From DASYML01 sp034665545 (lineage in GTDB: Bacteria; Acidobacteriota; Blastocatellia; Pyrinomonadales; Pyrinomonadaceae), in contig JAXDFO010000035.1 of NCBI GenBank assembly GCA_034665545.1, positions 1 to 10,509 on the forward strand: DNA of 10,509 nucleotides. The letters are read 5' to 3'. Position numbers and translations under genes: made by a program. The notes under the pieces were generated by a model, which saw only the letters and a list, made by a program, of their open reading frames with translations, did no database searches and was not told the DNA's origin. Shown piece after piece: positions 1 through 7,228 of this stretch. How positions within the stretch are numbered: position 1 is the stretch's first letter; each line of letters starts with the position of its first letter.

Positions 1-1
1 G

Positions 2-676
2 ATGGAATACTTCGTCCCCCAGATGCAGACCAAGACGATGAATGAAGGATGGGCGTCGCTCTGGCATGCGCGCATCATGCGCGAGTTGGATTTGCCGGAC
101 AGGGAGCATCTTGAGTTTGCCGAGCTCCATTCGGGCGTCGTCTCGCCGCATAAGGGACAACTCAATCCTTACTACCTGGGCTACAAGATTTTCGAGGACA
201 TAGAGCGGCGGTGGGATAATCCGACCGTCGAAGAGAAGGAGAAGTTCGGGCGGCAGGAGGGCGCGGGACGCGAGAAAATTTTCGAGGTCCGCGAGCTTGA
301 TAACGATGTTTCGTTTCTCCGCAACTATCTCACCGAAGAACTGTGCGAGGAATTGGACCTTTTCGTTTACGAACTCGTCGAAGAGGAGGAATGGACCATC
401 ACAGAGAAACGCTGGGAGCGCGTCCGCGACCAACTCGTCGCCAACATGACCAACTTCGGCTTCCCTTATCTCACAATCGCCGACGGCGATTACAACAACA
501 ACCGCGAACTCTTCATCAAGCATTCCTACGAAGGCGCGGAACTCGACGCACGCTATGCGCGCAAAGCCCTCGAACACGTCCACACGCTCTGGGGCCGCCC
601 CGTCCATCTCGAAACCATCGTGGACGACGAGCGCGTCGTCCTACACTACGACGGCGAAGACCACAGCGAAGATTAA
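2..676 (+). CDS. SpoVR family protein, 3' part (5' end outside window)
   Basis: This is the C-terminal part of a SpoVR-family protein. The reading frame is open to the left edge and the first ATG is internal, because it sits directly before the family core motif TKTMNEGWAS (residues 10-19 of the visible part). Further family landmarks are a NPYYLG..IFEDIE stretch near residues 56-68 and the C-terminal block RELFIKHSYEG followed by LWGRPVHLET. About 224 residues are visible, where full SpoVR proteins are usually around 450-500, so roughly half is missing. SpoVR was named for a Bacillus spore cortex gene, but the family is widespread in non-sporulating bacteria, often near a PrkA-type kinase and a YeaH-like gene; its biochemical role is not firmly established. 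Those partners, if present, would lie to the left. The protein looks cytoplasmic, with an acidic C-terminus and no membrane segment. Confidence 0.93.
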   Translation: MEYFVPQMQTKTMNEGWASLWHARIMRELDLPDREHLEFAELHSGVVSPHKGQLNPYYLGYKIFEDIERRWDNPTVEEKEKFGRQEGAGREKIFEVRELDNDVSFLRNYLTEELCEELDLFVYELVEEEEWTITEKRWERVRDQLVANMTNFGFPYLTIADGDYNNNRELFIKHSYEGAELDARYARKALEHVHTLWGRPVHLETIVDDERVVLHYDGEDHSED

Positions 677-738
677 AGGACCATCAAGATGTTCGTTCGC
701 TCTTAATAATAAATTCAACGAAGGCTGGACTGATAAAC

Positions 739-1896
739 ATGGCATTGAAAAATAGCTCTCTGCGTAAGAGGTTGATGAGCCTCCTGGTGTTGGTCTCTCT
801 GTTGACGATGATGCCCGCGCAAGGATACGCGTGGAGCAAGCCGGGGCATAATGTGGTCGCGCGCATCGCGGATCGTATGCTTGAAGAGAGCGCGCGGCAG
901 GGCGTCAAAAATTTTCTCAATCTGAACGCGGATGAGTTGTGGAAGATTTCCACCTGGGCAGATGACGTGCGCCATGTGGATTTCGACGAGAATTTTCAGA
1001 TGAAGCAATTTCGCCCGGAGACTTCGCAGTGGCACTTCGTTGACATCCCTCTCTTCAAGTTCGGAACCTACGACTTCGAGACCGAGTATCATGAGGCGAA
1101 GGATTGCCAGCCGACCCGCTACGGCGATTGCGTAATACGGGCCATCGTTCAGTTTGAGGACATCCTGCGCCAGTCAGCCGCCAATCCGAAGGCCAACACG
1201 AACGCGGATTTGATGGCCCAACTCAAGACCGCCACACCCGGAACCCGCGAATATTTTAACGCCCTCAACCAGATTGAGACTCGTTTGAAGGGGGCCGAGG
1301 CGATTAAATTCCTGGTCCATTTCATAGGCGACCTGCATCAGCCCCTGCATACCATCTCCAATTGTTATGACGCTCAATGCACGCGCTCCGATGCCGGTGG
1401 CAATAGAGTGAACGTGCGGCTCAAGTGGCCCGGATACCTCTGGGATCTCAAGAACCCTTCGACACAGGCCGAGAAGATGACGAACCTGCACTCCGTCTGG
1501 GACGGCGATCTGGTCGAAAGAGACATCCAGCAACTCATCAAAAGCAAGAAACTCAATCCGAAGGATAATTCCAGGGAGGCACGCGAGGAAGCCTATGCAG
1601 AGTGGTTGGTGAAGAATATTCAACCGCCCGCGACCGAGGTCAACTCTATGGATGTCGTCGGCTGGACCAGGAATACTCACCAGCAGGCGGTTCAGGCTTA
1701 TGGCCCTGTGGTGGCCCGGTTGAAGGCTTCTAAGAAGTATCAACTAGATGATAAAGAGGTCATAGACCTGGATGACCAGTACTTCAACGACAACATAGAG
1801 AACGGCGTGCGCAGGCAGTTGGTCCTGGCGGGCATACGCCTCGCCAGAGTCCTCAACGCGACGCTCGTCAAGCCGCAACAGACTGCCCCTCAGTAA
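739..1896 (+). CDS. Secreted S1/P1-type zinc-dependent nuclease
   Basis: A 385-residue exported nuclease of the S1/P1 family, which cleaves single-stranded nucleic acids with a trinuclear zinc site. The start at 739 gives a basic N-terminus, a hydrophobic core and a likely signal peptidase site after Ala31 (GYA/W), leaving Trp32 as mature residue 1. This matters because the N-terminal Trp amine is a zinc ligand in P1 nuclease. The remaining ligand set appears complete: His37, Asp75 (WADD), His99 (WHFVD), His194 and Asp198 in HFIGDLHQPLH, His204, His251 and Asp255 (HSVWD). The stretch between Cys131 and His194 looks longer than usual and is rich in Ala, Asn, Lys and Thr, suggesting a surface insertion. 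The ribosome binding site is weak (AAGG about 14 bases upstream). The frame stays open far upstream, but that part has no signal peptide and overlaps spoVR. Likely role: extracytoplasmic nucleic acid degradation or phosphate scavenging. Confidence 0.93.
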   Translation: MALKNSSLRKRLMSLLVLVSLLTMMPAQGYAWSKPGHNVVARIADRMLEESARQGVKNFLNLNADELWKISTWADDVRHVDFDENFQMKQFRPETSQWHFVDIPLFKFGTYDFETEYHEAKDCQPTRYGDCVIRAIVQFEDILRQSAANPKANTNADLMAQLKTATPGTREYFNALNQIETRLKGAEAIKFLVHFIGDLHQPLHTISNCYDAQCTRSDAGGNRVNVRLKWPGYLWDLKNPSTQAEKMTNLHSVWDGDLVERDIQQLIKSKKLNPKDNSREAREEAYAEWLVKNIQPPATEVNSMDVVGWTRNTHQQAVQAYGPVVARLKASKKYQLDDKEVIDLDDQYFNDNIENGVRRQLVLAGIRLARVLNATLVKPQQTAPQ

Positions 1897-1910
1897 GCTA
1901 ATGGGGCAGT
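1882..1910 (+). terminator. Hairpin overlapping the nuclease stop codon, possible terminator
   Basis: ACTGCCCC (1882-1889) and GGGGCAGT (1903-1910) form a perfect 8-bp stem with a 13-base loop that contains the TAA stop codon of the nuclease gene. Only TT and a mixed sequence follow, so the U-tract is poor. It may be a weak intrinsic terminator or a 3'-end stabilising hairpin. Confidence 0.45.
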
Positions 1911-2020
1911 TTGAATCTCAAGACGAGGTTCTTCATCCGTGCGCAGGCGGCCTCTTGAAATGTTTTGCCTCAAAATGCCATTACCATGTAGGGAGCAGTA
2001 ATTCGGGACGATTGTCTACG

Positions 2021-2043
2021 GCAATTCGAGTGTAGAGAATTGC
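2021..2043. repeat. Perfect 7-bp inverted repeat, candidate operator
   Basis: GCAATTC (2021-2027) and GAATTGC (2037-2043) are exact reverse complements separated by 9 bases. The symmetric unit lies about 40 bases upstream of the -35 box at 2082. The arm centres are 16 bases apart. This is where an activator, or a repressor of an upstream element, could bind; no regulator can be named from sequence. Confidence 0.4.
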
Positions 2044-2081
2044 TGGACCAATTTTGAAATTTTATCTACTACCGCAAACCG

Positions 2082-2110
2082 TTGACGCGGCAAAAAGGTG
2101 GGCGCATAAT
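2082..2110 (+). promoter_or_regulatory. Sigma-70-type promoter for the 2244 gene
   Basis: TTGACG (2082-2087) and CATAAT (2105-2110) are separated by exactly 17 bases, each matching the -35 and -10 consensus at 5 of 6 positions. The predicted start is near 2117, giving a leader of about 127 bases. It is the best promoter seen on the + strand of the window and would drive the genes at 2244, 3304 and 4899 if they are cotranscribed. Confidence 0.65.
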
Positions 2111-2207
2111 TAGTCGCAATCTAGTTTGGTGAAGAGGTGTTGTTTAGGGAACGCGCTCTTCGGGCCGCGCGTTGCAGGTGGACCAGGCGGAGACGAAAGC
2201 CTTAATT

Positions 2208-2222
2208 TCCGGTCACACCGGA
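2208..2222 (+). promoter_or_regulatory. Small leader hairpin just upstream of the Shine-Dalgarno site
   Basis: TCCGGT (2208-2213) and ACCGGA (2217-2222) form a perfect 6-bp stem with a CAC loop, ending 9 bases before the AAGGAGG ribosome binding site (2232-2238). It leaves the site itself free, so it could act as a translation enhancer, protein-binding hairpin or mRNA stabiliser. No known riboswitch class is recognised. Confidence 0.35.
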
Positions 2223-2243
2223 GTGTCCCGTAAGGAGGACATT

Positions 2244-3131
2244 ATGCCAGCGAATGCAAGCGAAGAAGAGTTATTAAAGCAAGCCAGATTCGTCTTCAAA
2301 GGCACGGTGCAGAAACTCAAGGCCGCCAACGTCGCCGGAGTTGATAAAAAGGACAAGGGCAGGACCATCATAGTGAGGGTGGACGAAGTGGTTCAGGCTC
2401 CTGAGTCGCTTGGGGATTACACCGGGCAGGACGTGACGGTTATTCTCGGAGAAGGCCAGCAGTTGAAAGCAGGCCAGAAGGCCGTCTTCTACACGAACGC
2501 CACTATCTTCGAGGACAACATAGGCGTCGAGGCTGTTGGTGTTCGTGAGATTGAGGGACCGGCCCTGGCTCTCGGCGCGGCCTTCCGCGACCCGGCCATT
2601 AACCTGGCGAGCCAGCAGATGAAAGAGCGACTCGAAACGGCGGATGTGGTCGTGACGGGAGAAGTGACTAGCATCAGATTGCCGGAAGATGAACAGCCGC
2701 CCGCGCGAACGCGTGGAGCCAGATCGCTCACGGAAGATGCAGAAGCCCCCCCCCGACGGCCCATCAGCGAACATGAGCCGCACTGGCGCGAAGCCGTGGT
2801 CGCGGTGGCGAACGTAGAGAAAGGCGCGCACAACAAGAAAGAGGTCGTCATACGCTTTCCCGAAAGCAACGATGTGCGATGGTATAAAGCGCCGAAGTTT
2901 CGACCGGGCCAGCAAGGCGTCTTCATCCTTCACAAAACTCAGCCGACAAGGTCTGCCAGAACGCGCGGCATCGCCGGAACCCTGACCGATAGCGAGGCCG
3001 AAACGACAGATGCTTACACGGCGCTTCACCCGGCAGACTTTCAGCCTTTACAACAACATCCCGAAGTGCAGACGCTCATCCGAGGAATCGCCACACCGGC
3101 TAAAGGAAATGCTGGCTCAGACAACAGTTGA
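2244..3131 (+). CDS. Hypothetical protein with two similar beta-rich (OB/NTR-like) halves
   Basis: A 295-residue protein I do not recognise. The ATG at 2244 is chosen because AAGGAGG lies 5 bases before it; an in-frame TTG at 2172 lacks such a site. The sequence shows an internal duplication. Half 1 (about residues 14-84) reads FVFKGTV, then IIVRVDEVV, then DVTVIL, then KAGQKAVFYT. Half 2 (about 133-230) reads VVVTGEV, then AVVAVANVEKG, then EVVIRF, then RPGQQGVFILHK. The order of hydrophobic strands, with a Gly after the first and a PGQ-type turn before the last, resembles five-stranded OB or TIMP/NTR-like barrels; this fold is inference. A disordered acidic and proline-rich linker (about 145-180) contains a run of nine C bases. 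No signal peptide, membrane segment or cysteines are seen. It is first in a putative operon with the propeller and carboxypeptidase genes. Confidence 0.78.
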   Translation: MPANASEEELLKQARFVFKGTVQKLKAANVAGVDKKDKGRTIIVRVDEVVQAPESLGDYTGQDVTVILGEGQQLKAGQKAVFYTNATIFEDNIGVEAVGVREIEGPALALGAAFRDPAINLASQQMKERLETADVVVTGEVTSIRLPEDEQPPARTRGARSLTEDAEAPPRRPISEHEPHWREAVVAVANVEKGAHNKKEVVIRFPESNDVRWYKAPKFRPGQQGVFILHKTQPTRSARTRGIAGTLTDSEAETTDAYTALHPADFQPLQQHPEVQTLIRGIATPAKGNAGSDNS

Positions 3132-3303
3132 GCCTTCGCAGCTTACTTAACAAGCGGTCAACTCAGAACCGATTCGACGGGCCAGTATCACCGCGCCCTC
3201 AGTGAATAGCATACGGCTTTCACACGTCCTTCTTAAACTATTGCTCAGGGCACGCGACGCGAGACGGCAAGTTAGTTCTCTACTTTTCAGGAGAGGTAAG
3301 CCA

Positions 3304-4845
3304 ATGCCAGCTAAAAAAAAGACGAGCAAAAAATCTGCGGGTTCAGCAAGCAAGGGTCGCGCGAAGAAAGCATCTGCTAAAGGCTCTGCATCCAAGCGAG
3401 CCGCAGGTCGCGCGGGCGCGAGCGAGAAGGCTGCGAGCAAAGCTCCCTCGCCGCCCGCGCAGGTGCAAAGCGGCCCGCCACTTGTGCCCGGTCTACTGCT
3501 CGTCAACATGACTCCCAAGTCGCGTAGCGGAGAGGTCGAGCAAGACAGCGAGCCGTTCCTCGCCGTCAATCCGCTCAACACTCAACAGCTAGTCGGCTCG
3601 GCCTTCACCCCGGACCCGAACGGAGGCCCGAACGCTCCCGTCTACCTGTCCACAGATGGCGGGCAGACCTGGGCCTTAAAATCTATCGTCCCAAGTAACA
3701 GCATGACGGGCGACATCACCGTCGCTTACAGTGGGACAGCCACCTCGCTGTACAGTGGCATTCTCAAGCGACCGGGCAATCTGCTGCTCAACATTCTGCG
3801 CGCGACCGACCCCACCACGAATAACCTCATGTCGGTCTTGAGCAGTCGCTCCAATATTGACCAGCCCTTCGTTCAGGCCGTGACGGTTAGCAATAAACAA
3901 AGAGTCTACGTGGGCGATAACGACTTCAGCGCGACGGGCGGGAAGACCGCGACCGTAGACCTCTCGCTTGACGCTGGCGTCGCCGCTCCGGCCTTTAGCT
4001 CCGCTCGCATAGAGACGCGCAGCACAGGGAGCGCGGGCCAGAATGGTCCACAAATCAGGCCCGTCTGTCATAAGGATGGAACGGTCTACGCGGCCTTCTA
4101 CGGATGGCGCGCGTTCAGTGCGACCAGTCAAGTGACAGCCGACGTGGTCGTCGTGCGCGATGATCACGGCGGGTCAACCGCGCCCCGTTTCGCATCTCTG
4201 ATTGATGCCAACGACGGCCTCGCGGGTATGCGCGTCGTCAAAGGTGTGAAGTTCGTCTGGAATGACTTGTTAGGAAACCAGCGTCTTGGCGGCAACATCT
4301 CCATCGCCGTTGACCCGAATAACAGCCGCATAGTGTATCTGTCGTGGGCTGACGTGCAGCCCACGACCGGCTATACTCTGCACGTCCGACGCTCTACGGA
4401 TGGCGGCAAGACTTGGACTCCGAACGACCTGCGAACGGTGGCGAGCGCGACGAATCCCGCGCTGGCCATCAACAGCAACGGCAAAGTTGCTTTCCTCTAC
4501 CAGAAGGTTGTCGGTTCGGGAGCGAGCCAGCACTGGGTCACGCAGGTTGACCGCGCGGCTGACGGTCTCAACTTCACTTCATCTCTGGTCCTGGCGAATG
4601 TTCCGTCCAATGACCCGCCCGTTCAATTTCAGCCGTACATCGGCGACTACCTGCACATGCTGGCGTTGGGCAAGGATTTTTATGGAATCTTTTCGACCAA
4701 CAATAATCCTAACCCCGCGAATTTTCCGAGCGGCGTCAAGTATCTGCGAAACGCCGATTTCACCCTTCATAGACTGTTAGCCAACAATGGCACGTCCGTC
4801 GTTCACTCCTCGATTGATCCGTTCTTCTTCAAACTCACAGAGTAA
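3304..4845 (+). CDS. Asp-box (BNR/sialidase-like) beta-propeller protein with histone-H1-like basic tail
   Basis: A 513-residue protein. The ATG at 3304 follows AGGAGAGG by 7 bases; the frame is open further upstream but without a comparable site. Residues 1-50 are a low-complexity Lys/Ala/Ser/Gly tail with about 15 basic residues in the first 46, like bacterial histone-H1-like proteins. A Pro-rich hinge (about 47-62) leads to a propeller with two clear Asp boxes, STDGGQTW at 116-123 and STDGGKTW at 364-371. Typical repeat openings such as EPFLAVNP and ISIAVDPNNSRIVYLSW also occur. Such propellers include sialidases and photosystem-assembly or sortilin-like binding proteins. I see no full sialidase catalytic set, so a binding role is as likely as hydrolysis. 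No signal peptide is visible. The next gene starts 53 bases downstream, which suggests cotranscription with the carboxypeptidase. Confidence 0.85.
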   Translation: MPAKKKTSKKSAGSASKGRAKKASAKGSASKRAAGRAGASEKAASKAPSPPAQVQSGPPLVPGLLLVNMTPKSRSGEVEQDSEPFLAVNPLNTQQLVGSAFTPDPNGGPNAPVYLSTDGGQTWALKSIVPSNSMTGDITVAYSGTATSLYSGILKRPGNLLLNILRATDPTTNNLMSVLSSRSNIDQPFVQAVTVSNKQRVYVGDNDFSATGGKTATVDLSLDAGVAAPAFSSARIETRSTGSAGQNGPQIRPVCHKDGTVYAAFYGWRAFSATSQVTADVVVVRDDHGGSTAPRFASLIDANDGLAGMRVVKGVKFVWNDLLGNQRLGGNISIAVDPNNSRIVYLSWADVQPTTGYTLHVRRSTDGGKTWTPNDLRTVASATNPALAINSNGKVAFLYQKVVGSGASQHWVTQVDRAADGLNFTSSLVLANVPSNDPPVQFQPYIGDYLHMLALGKDFYGIFSTNNNPNPANFPSGVKYLRNADFTLHRLLANNGTSVVHSSIDPFFFKLTE

Positions 4846-4898
4846 GACCGCTCATCTCGGCATCTGTTTCTAACAACTGAATAAGGAGGCACATAATC

Positions 4899-6281
4899 AT
4901 GCCACGCTTCCACGTCAAGATTGTCGGGCGGGACTACAACGCTATGGCCGACCTCGTGCGCAAGTACAAGGTCAACGTTGCGCGCCACACCGTAGAGACG
5001 CTCGCGGATGGCGGCTATCGCATTGACGCACACGCGACCGGCGCGCAGATACGACGCCTTGAAACAGCCGGATACCAGGTTGACCGCTACGAAGACGCGG
5101 ATAAAGCGGGCAAGGCGCGGCAGGCTGAAATCAGGACGCCCGGAAAAAAAAGCCTGACTGAAACGGGCGCGTCCCCAGCCGTCGCAACGGCAGCCAAGTA
5201 TCTGAATGTGGCCGAGGTGGAAACAGCCCTCGCCGCAGTCGCCGCTCCGCCCAACGACTCATTTACGCAACTGCTCACGCTCCCCAAGAAGACCTGGGAA
5301 AACAGAGTCTCTCATGCTCTTAAGATAGGCAAGGGCGGCGGCACAAATCGCCCTGGCATCTACTTTCTAGGCGGCGTCCACGCGCGCGAGTGGGGAAGCT
5401 GCGACATCCTCATCAACTTCGTGCAATTGCTGACCCACGCCTTTCAATCGAACTCCGCCCTCACCATCGGCAGCAAGACCTACACGGCGGCGCAGATTCA
5501 GAGCATCGTCAACACCAAAGACATCTACGTCTTTCCACAGGCGAACCCCGACGGGCGCAACTACAGCATGACGAAAGAGGCCATGTGGCGCAAGAATCGT
5601 CGGCCTGCGCCCGCCGCTCACCCGCAAGCTAAATGTATCGGCGTTGACATCAATCGCAACTATGATTTCCTCTGGGACTTTCCGAAATACTTCGACCCTG
5701 CCGCCCCCATAGCGAATTCCAAAGACCCCTGCGACCACGATGTCTACATCGGCCCCGGTCCCATCTCAGAGCCTGAGACGAAGAACGCCGTCTGGCTCTT
5801 CGACCAGTTTCCAAATATCCGCTACTTCATAGACGTTCACAGCTACTCCGAAGACATCCTTTACAACTGGGGCGACGACACCAACCAGACGACAGACCCC
5901 AACATGAATTTCCAGAACGCTGCCTTCAACGGCAAGCGCGGAATAGCTACCGATACGACTTACAAAGAGTTCATTAACACAGCAGATAAAAACGCCGTCG
6001 TCGCGCTGGCTAATAGCATGAGAGATGCTATCAAGACCGTGCGTGGCCGCACCTATCTCGTTGAGCAGTCCGTCGGCTTATACCCGACGGCGGGCACGTC
6101 CGATGATTACGCCTTCAGCCGTCACATCGTTGATGCGAGCAAAGCGAAGGTCTACTCCTACACCATAGAGTGGGGCAGCCCGAACAACCCCACGCCATTC
6201 CATCCGGCATACACGGAGATGCAAGTTATCATCAGGGAGATAACGCTCGCGCTTCTTGAGTTCTGCCTGAAGGCCACATAG
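4899..6281 (+). CDS. M14 family zinc carboxypeptidase
   Basis: A 460-residue metallocarboxypeptidase that would remove C-terminal residues from peptides. The ATG at 4899 has AAGGAGG 9 bases upstream. Zinc ligands are His161 and Glu164 (HAREWGS) and His314 (DVHSYSE). Substrate carboxylate binders are Asn252-Arg253 (INRNYDF), the preceding NPDGRNYS segment is the usual family block, and catalytic Glu424 is in YTIEWG. The segment GTSDDYAF aligns with the family G-S-x-D-W-x-Y block, placing Phe406 where the mobile Tyr248 of carboxypeptidase A sits. Residues 1-70 have alternating strand and helix patterns like a small prodomain, followed by a Lys/Ala-rich linker to about residue 105. No signal peptide is visible although most M14A/B enzymes are exported. 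Last gene of the putative three-gene set; the convergent regulator gene ends 32 bases downstream. Confidence 0.92.
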   Translation: MPRFHVKIVGRDYNAMADLVRKYKVNVARHTVETLADGGYRIDAHATGAQIRRLETAGYQVDRYEDADKAGKARQAEIRTPGKKSLTETGASPAVATAAKYLNVAEVETALAAVAAPPNDSFTQLLTLPKKTWENRVSHALKIGKGGGTNRPGIYFLGGVHAREWGSCDILINFVQLLTHAFQSNSALTIGSKTYTAAQIQSIVNTKDIYVFPQANPDGRNYSMTKEAMWRKNRRPAPAAHPQAKCIGVDINRNYDFLWDFPKYFDPAAPIANSKDPCDHDVYIGPGPISEPETKNAVWLFDQFPNIRYFIDVHSYSEDILYNWGDDTNQTTDPNMNFQNAAFNGKRGIATDTTYKEFINTADKNAVVALANSMRDAIKTVRGRTYLVEQSVGLYPTAGTSDDYAFSRHIVDASKAKVYSYTIEWGSPNNPTPFHPAYTEMQVIIREITLALLEFCLKAT

Positions 6282-6313
6282 CAGTCCTCTTAAACTCAAG
6301 TTTGAACGACACG

Positions 6314-7204
6314 CTATCGCTGCTCCTGCACCTCCTGCGCGAATTCCAGCAAGCGGCTGAAATTCTCCGCGTAGAAGTCTGCGGGGAATCTATCTCTCAC
6401 CGCAGTGTCGCGGAAGCCTTCGCCGCCGAGCGCGATGCGCGCCCCACATCCTTGCGCGGCCTCCCGGACCTGCGGGTAATCACGCACGTTTCTATCGAGC
6501 GCGACGTTGACGCTCGAAGAGAGACAGACTAGTTCGGGGCAGTGCTTCTCGATGGTGATGGCGAGGGCGAAGAGCGGAGTGTTCGCGCCGAAGTTTCTGA
6601 TGGTCCAACCTTCACTCTCCAACAGGATTTGTACGCACAGGACCGGAATGTCGTGCAGTTCCTCTTCGACTGCGCAACAGATGGCCGTTCGCCCGTTCGT
6701 CTGCTCCGGCCTCAACAGTTGGCCCAACGCCTCAAGAGACCTCATCGCCGTGCGCGATGCCAGGTGCTCATCCGCGACCGTCATCTCGCCGCCGTGCCAT
6801 AGTTCGCCTATGCGATGCATCGCGCCCGCGAGCGTCTCATCCAGAATCTTCGCCAGTGGGATTTTGTCCAGGTAGAGCTTGAGCAGGATGTTGGTCGCGG
6901 CATCTTCCGCGCCCTCGGCGAGAGCCTCGAAAAAACGCTCGTGCGCCGCGCCCGCATCCGCCGCTTTGAGCGCGCTCTTGAGGGCGCGTGCGCGCGACAT
7001 CTTGCTCGCCTCCGCGTTTGCGCCGAGGCCGCGCTCCCTCTGAAATCTTGCTATCTCAGACAACGCGAAGCGGCGATGCCCGCCCAGGGTCTTGCCCGGA
7101 CGCAGGTGGCCCGCGTCCGCCCAGCGTTTGATTGTCGCCTGGCTCACGTGCCAGAGACGCGCCAACTGCTGCGTCGTTAAAAATTGTGTGGTCTCTTCCT
7201 TCAT
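6314..7204 (-). CDS. MerR-type HTH regulator with cobalamin-binding domain (CarH-like)
   Basis: A 296-residue transcription regulator. Residues 8-46 form a MerR/excisionase-type winged helix (LTTQQLARLWHVSQATIKRW, then LGGHRRF). Residues about 85-165 match the helical cobalamin cap, with Trp136 followed by nine residues and Glu146-His147, the W-x9-EH signature of CarH-type adenosylcobalamin photoreceptors. Residues about 172-290 are the Rossmann-like B12-binding domain. His184 lies in E-L-H-D-I-P, where E/D-x-H-x-x-G is usual, so the Gly is replaced by Pro187. The Trp136-His184 distance (48) is close to the 46 between the corresponding residues in Thermus CarH. LSSS (about 227-230) and GGEGF fit the nucleotide-loop pocket. 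CarH proteins repress carotenoid and light-response genes in the dark as tetramers that fall apart in light. The target here is unknown; autoregulation and control of the divergent small genes are the simplest guess. The ribosome binding site is weak. Confidence 0.9.
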   Translation of the reverse strand: MKEETTQFLTTQQLARLWHVSQATIKRWADAGHLRPGKTLGGHRRFALSEIARFQRERGLGANAEASKMSRARALKSALKAADAGAAHERFFEALAEGAEDAATNILLKLYLDKIPLAKILDETLAGAMHRIGELWHGGEMTVADEHLASRTAMRSLEALGQLLRPEQTNGRTAICCAVEEELHDIPVLCVQILLESEGWTIRNFGANTPLFALAITIEKHCPELVCLSSSVNVALDRNVRDYPQVREAAQGCGARIALGGEGFRDTAVRDRFPADFYAENFSRLLEFAQEVQEQR

Positions 7205-7228
7205 AAACCGAAATGAGCTTTTTTAGCG

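Larger units (their letters stand above)
1897..2243 (+). promoter_or_regulatory. 347-base regulatory gap before the three-gene set
   Basis: This is the only gene-free stretch above 300 bases. I see no credible coding frame in it. In order it holds the right arm of the hairpin at the nuclease stop, about 110 bases without clear structure, an inverted repeat (2021-2043), an AT-rich block (about 2050-2070), a near-consensus promoter (2082-2110), a predicted leader of about 127 bases, a small hairpin (2208-2222) and a strong Shine-Dalgarno site (2232-2238). A TTG at 2172 is in frame with the downstream gene, but has no good ribosome binding site. Confidence 0.6.

Noticed and set aside
343..738. 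Long upstream extension of the nuclease reading frame
   Set aside because: It overlaps spoVR in another frame, is Arg/Pro-rich shadow sequence, and the signal peptide begins exactly at the ATG at 739.
2172..2243. TTG start adding 24 residues to the 295-aa protein
   Set aside because: It has no good ribosome binding site, while AAGGAGG precedes the ATG at 2244; the leader hairpin lies in the extension.
3202..3303. GTG start extending the propeller protein upstream
   Set aside because: The extension has no signal peptide or domain, and AGGAGAGG sits just before the ATG at 3304.
6282..6313. AAACT..AGTTT palindrome between convergent genes as a terminator
   Set aside because: A 5-bp stem with a 2-base loop and no T-tract cannot be a stable terminator.
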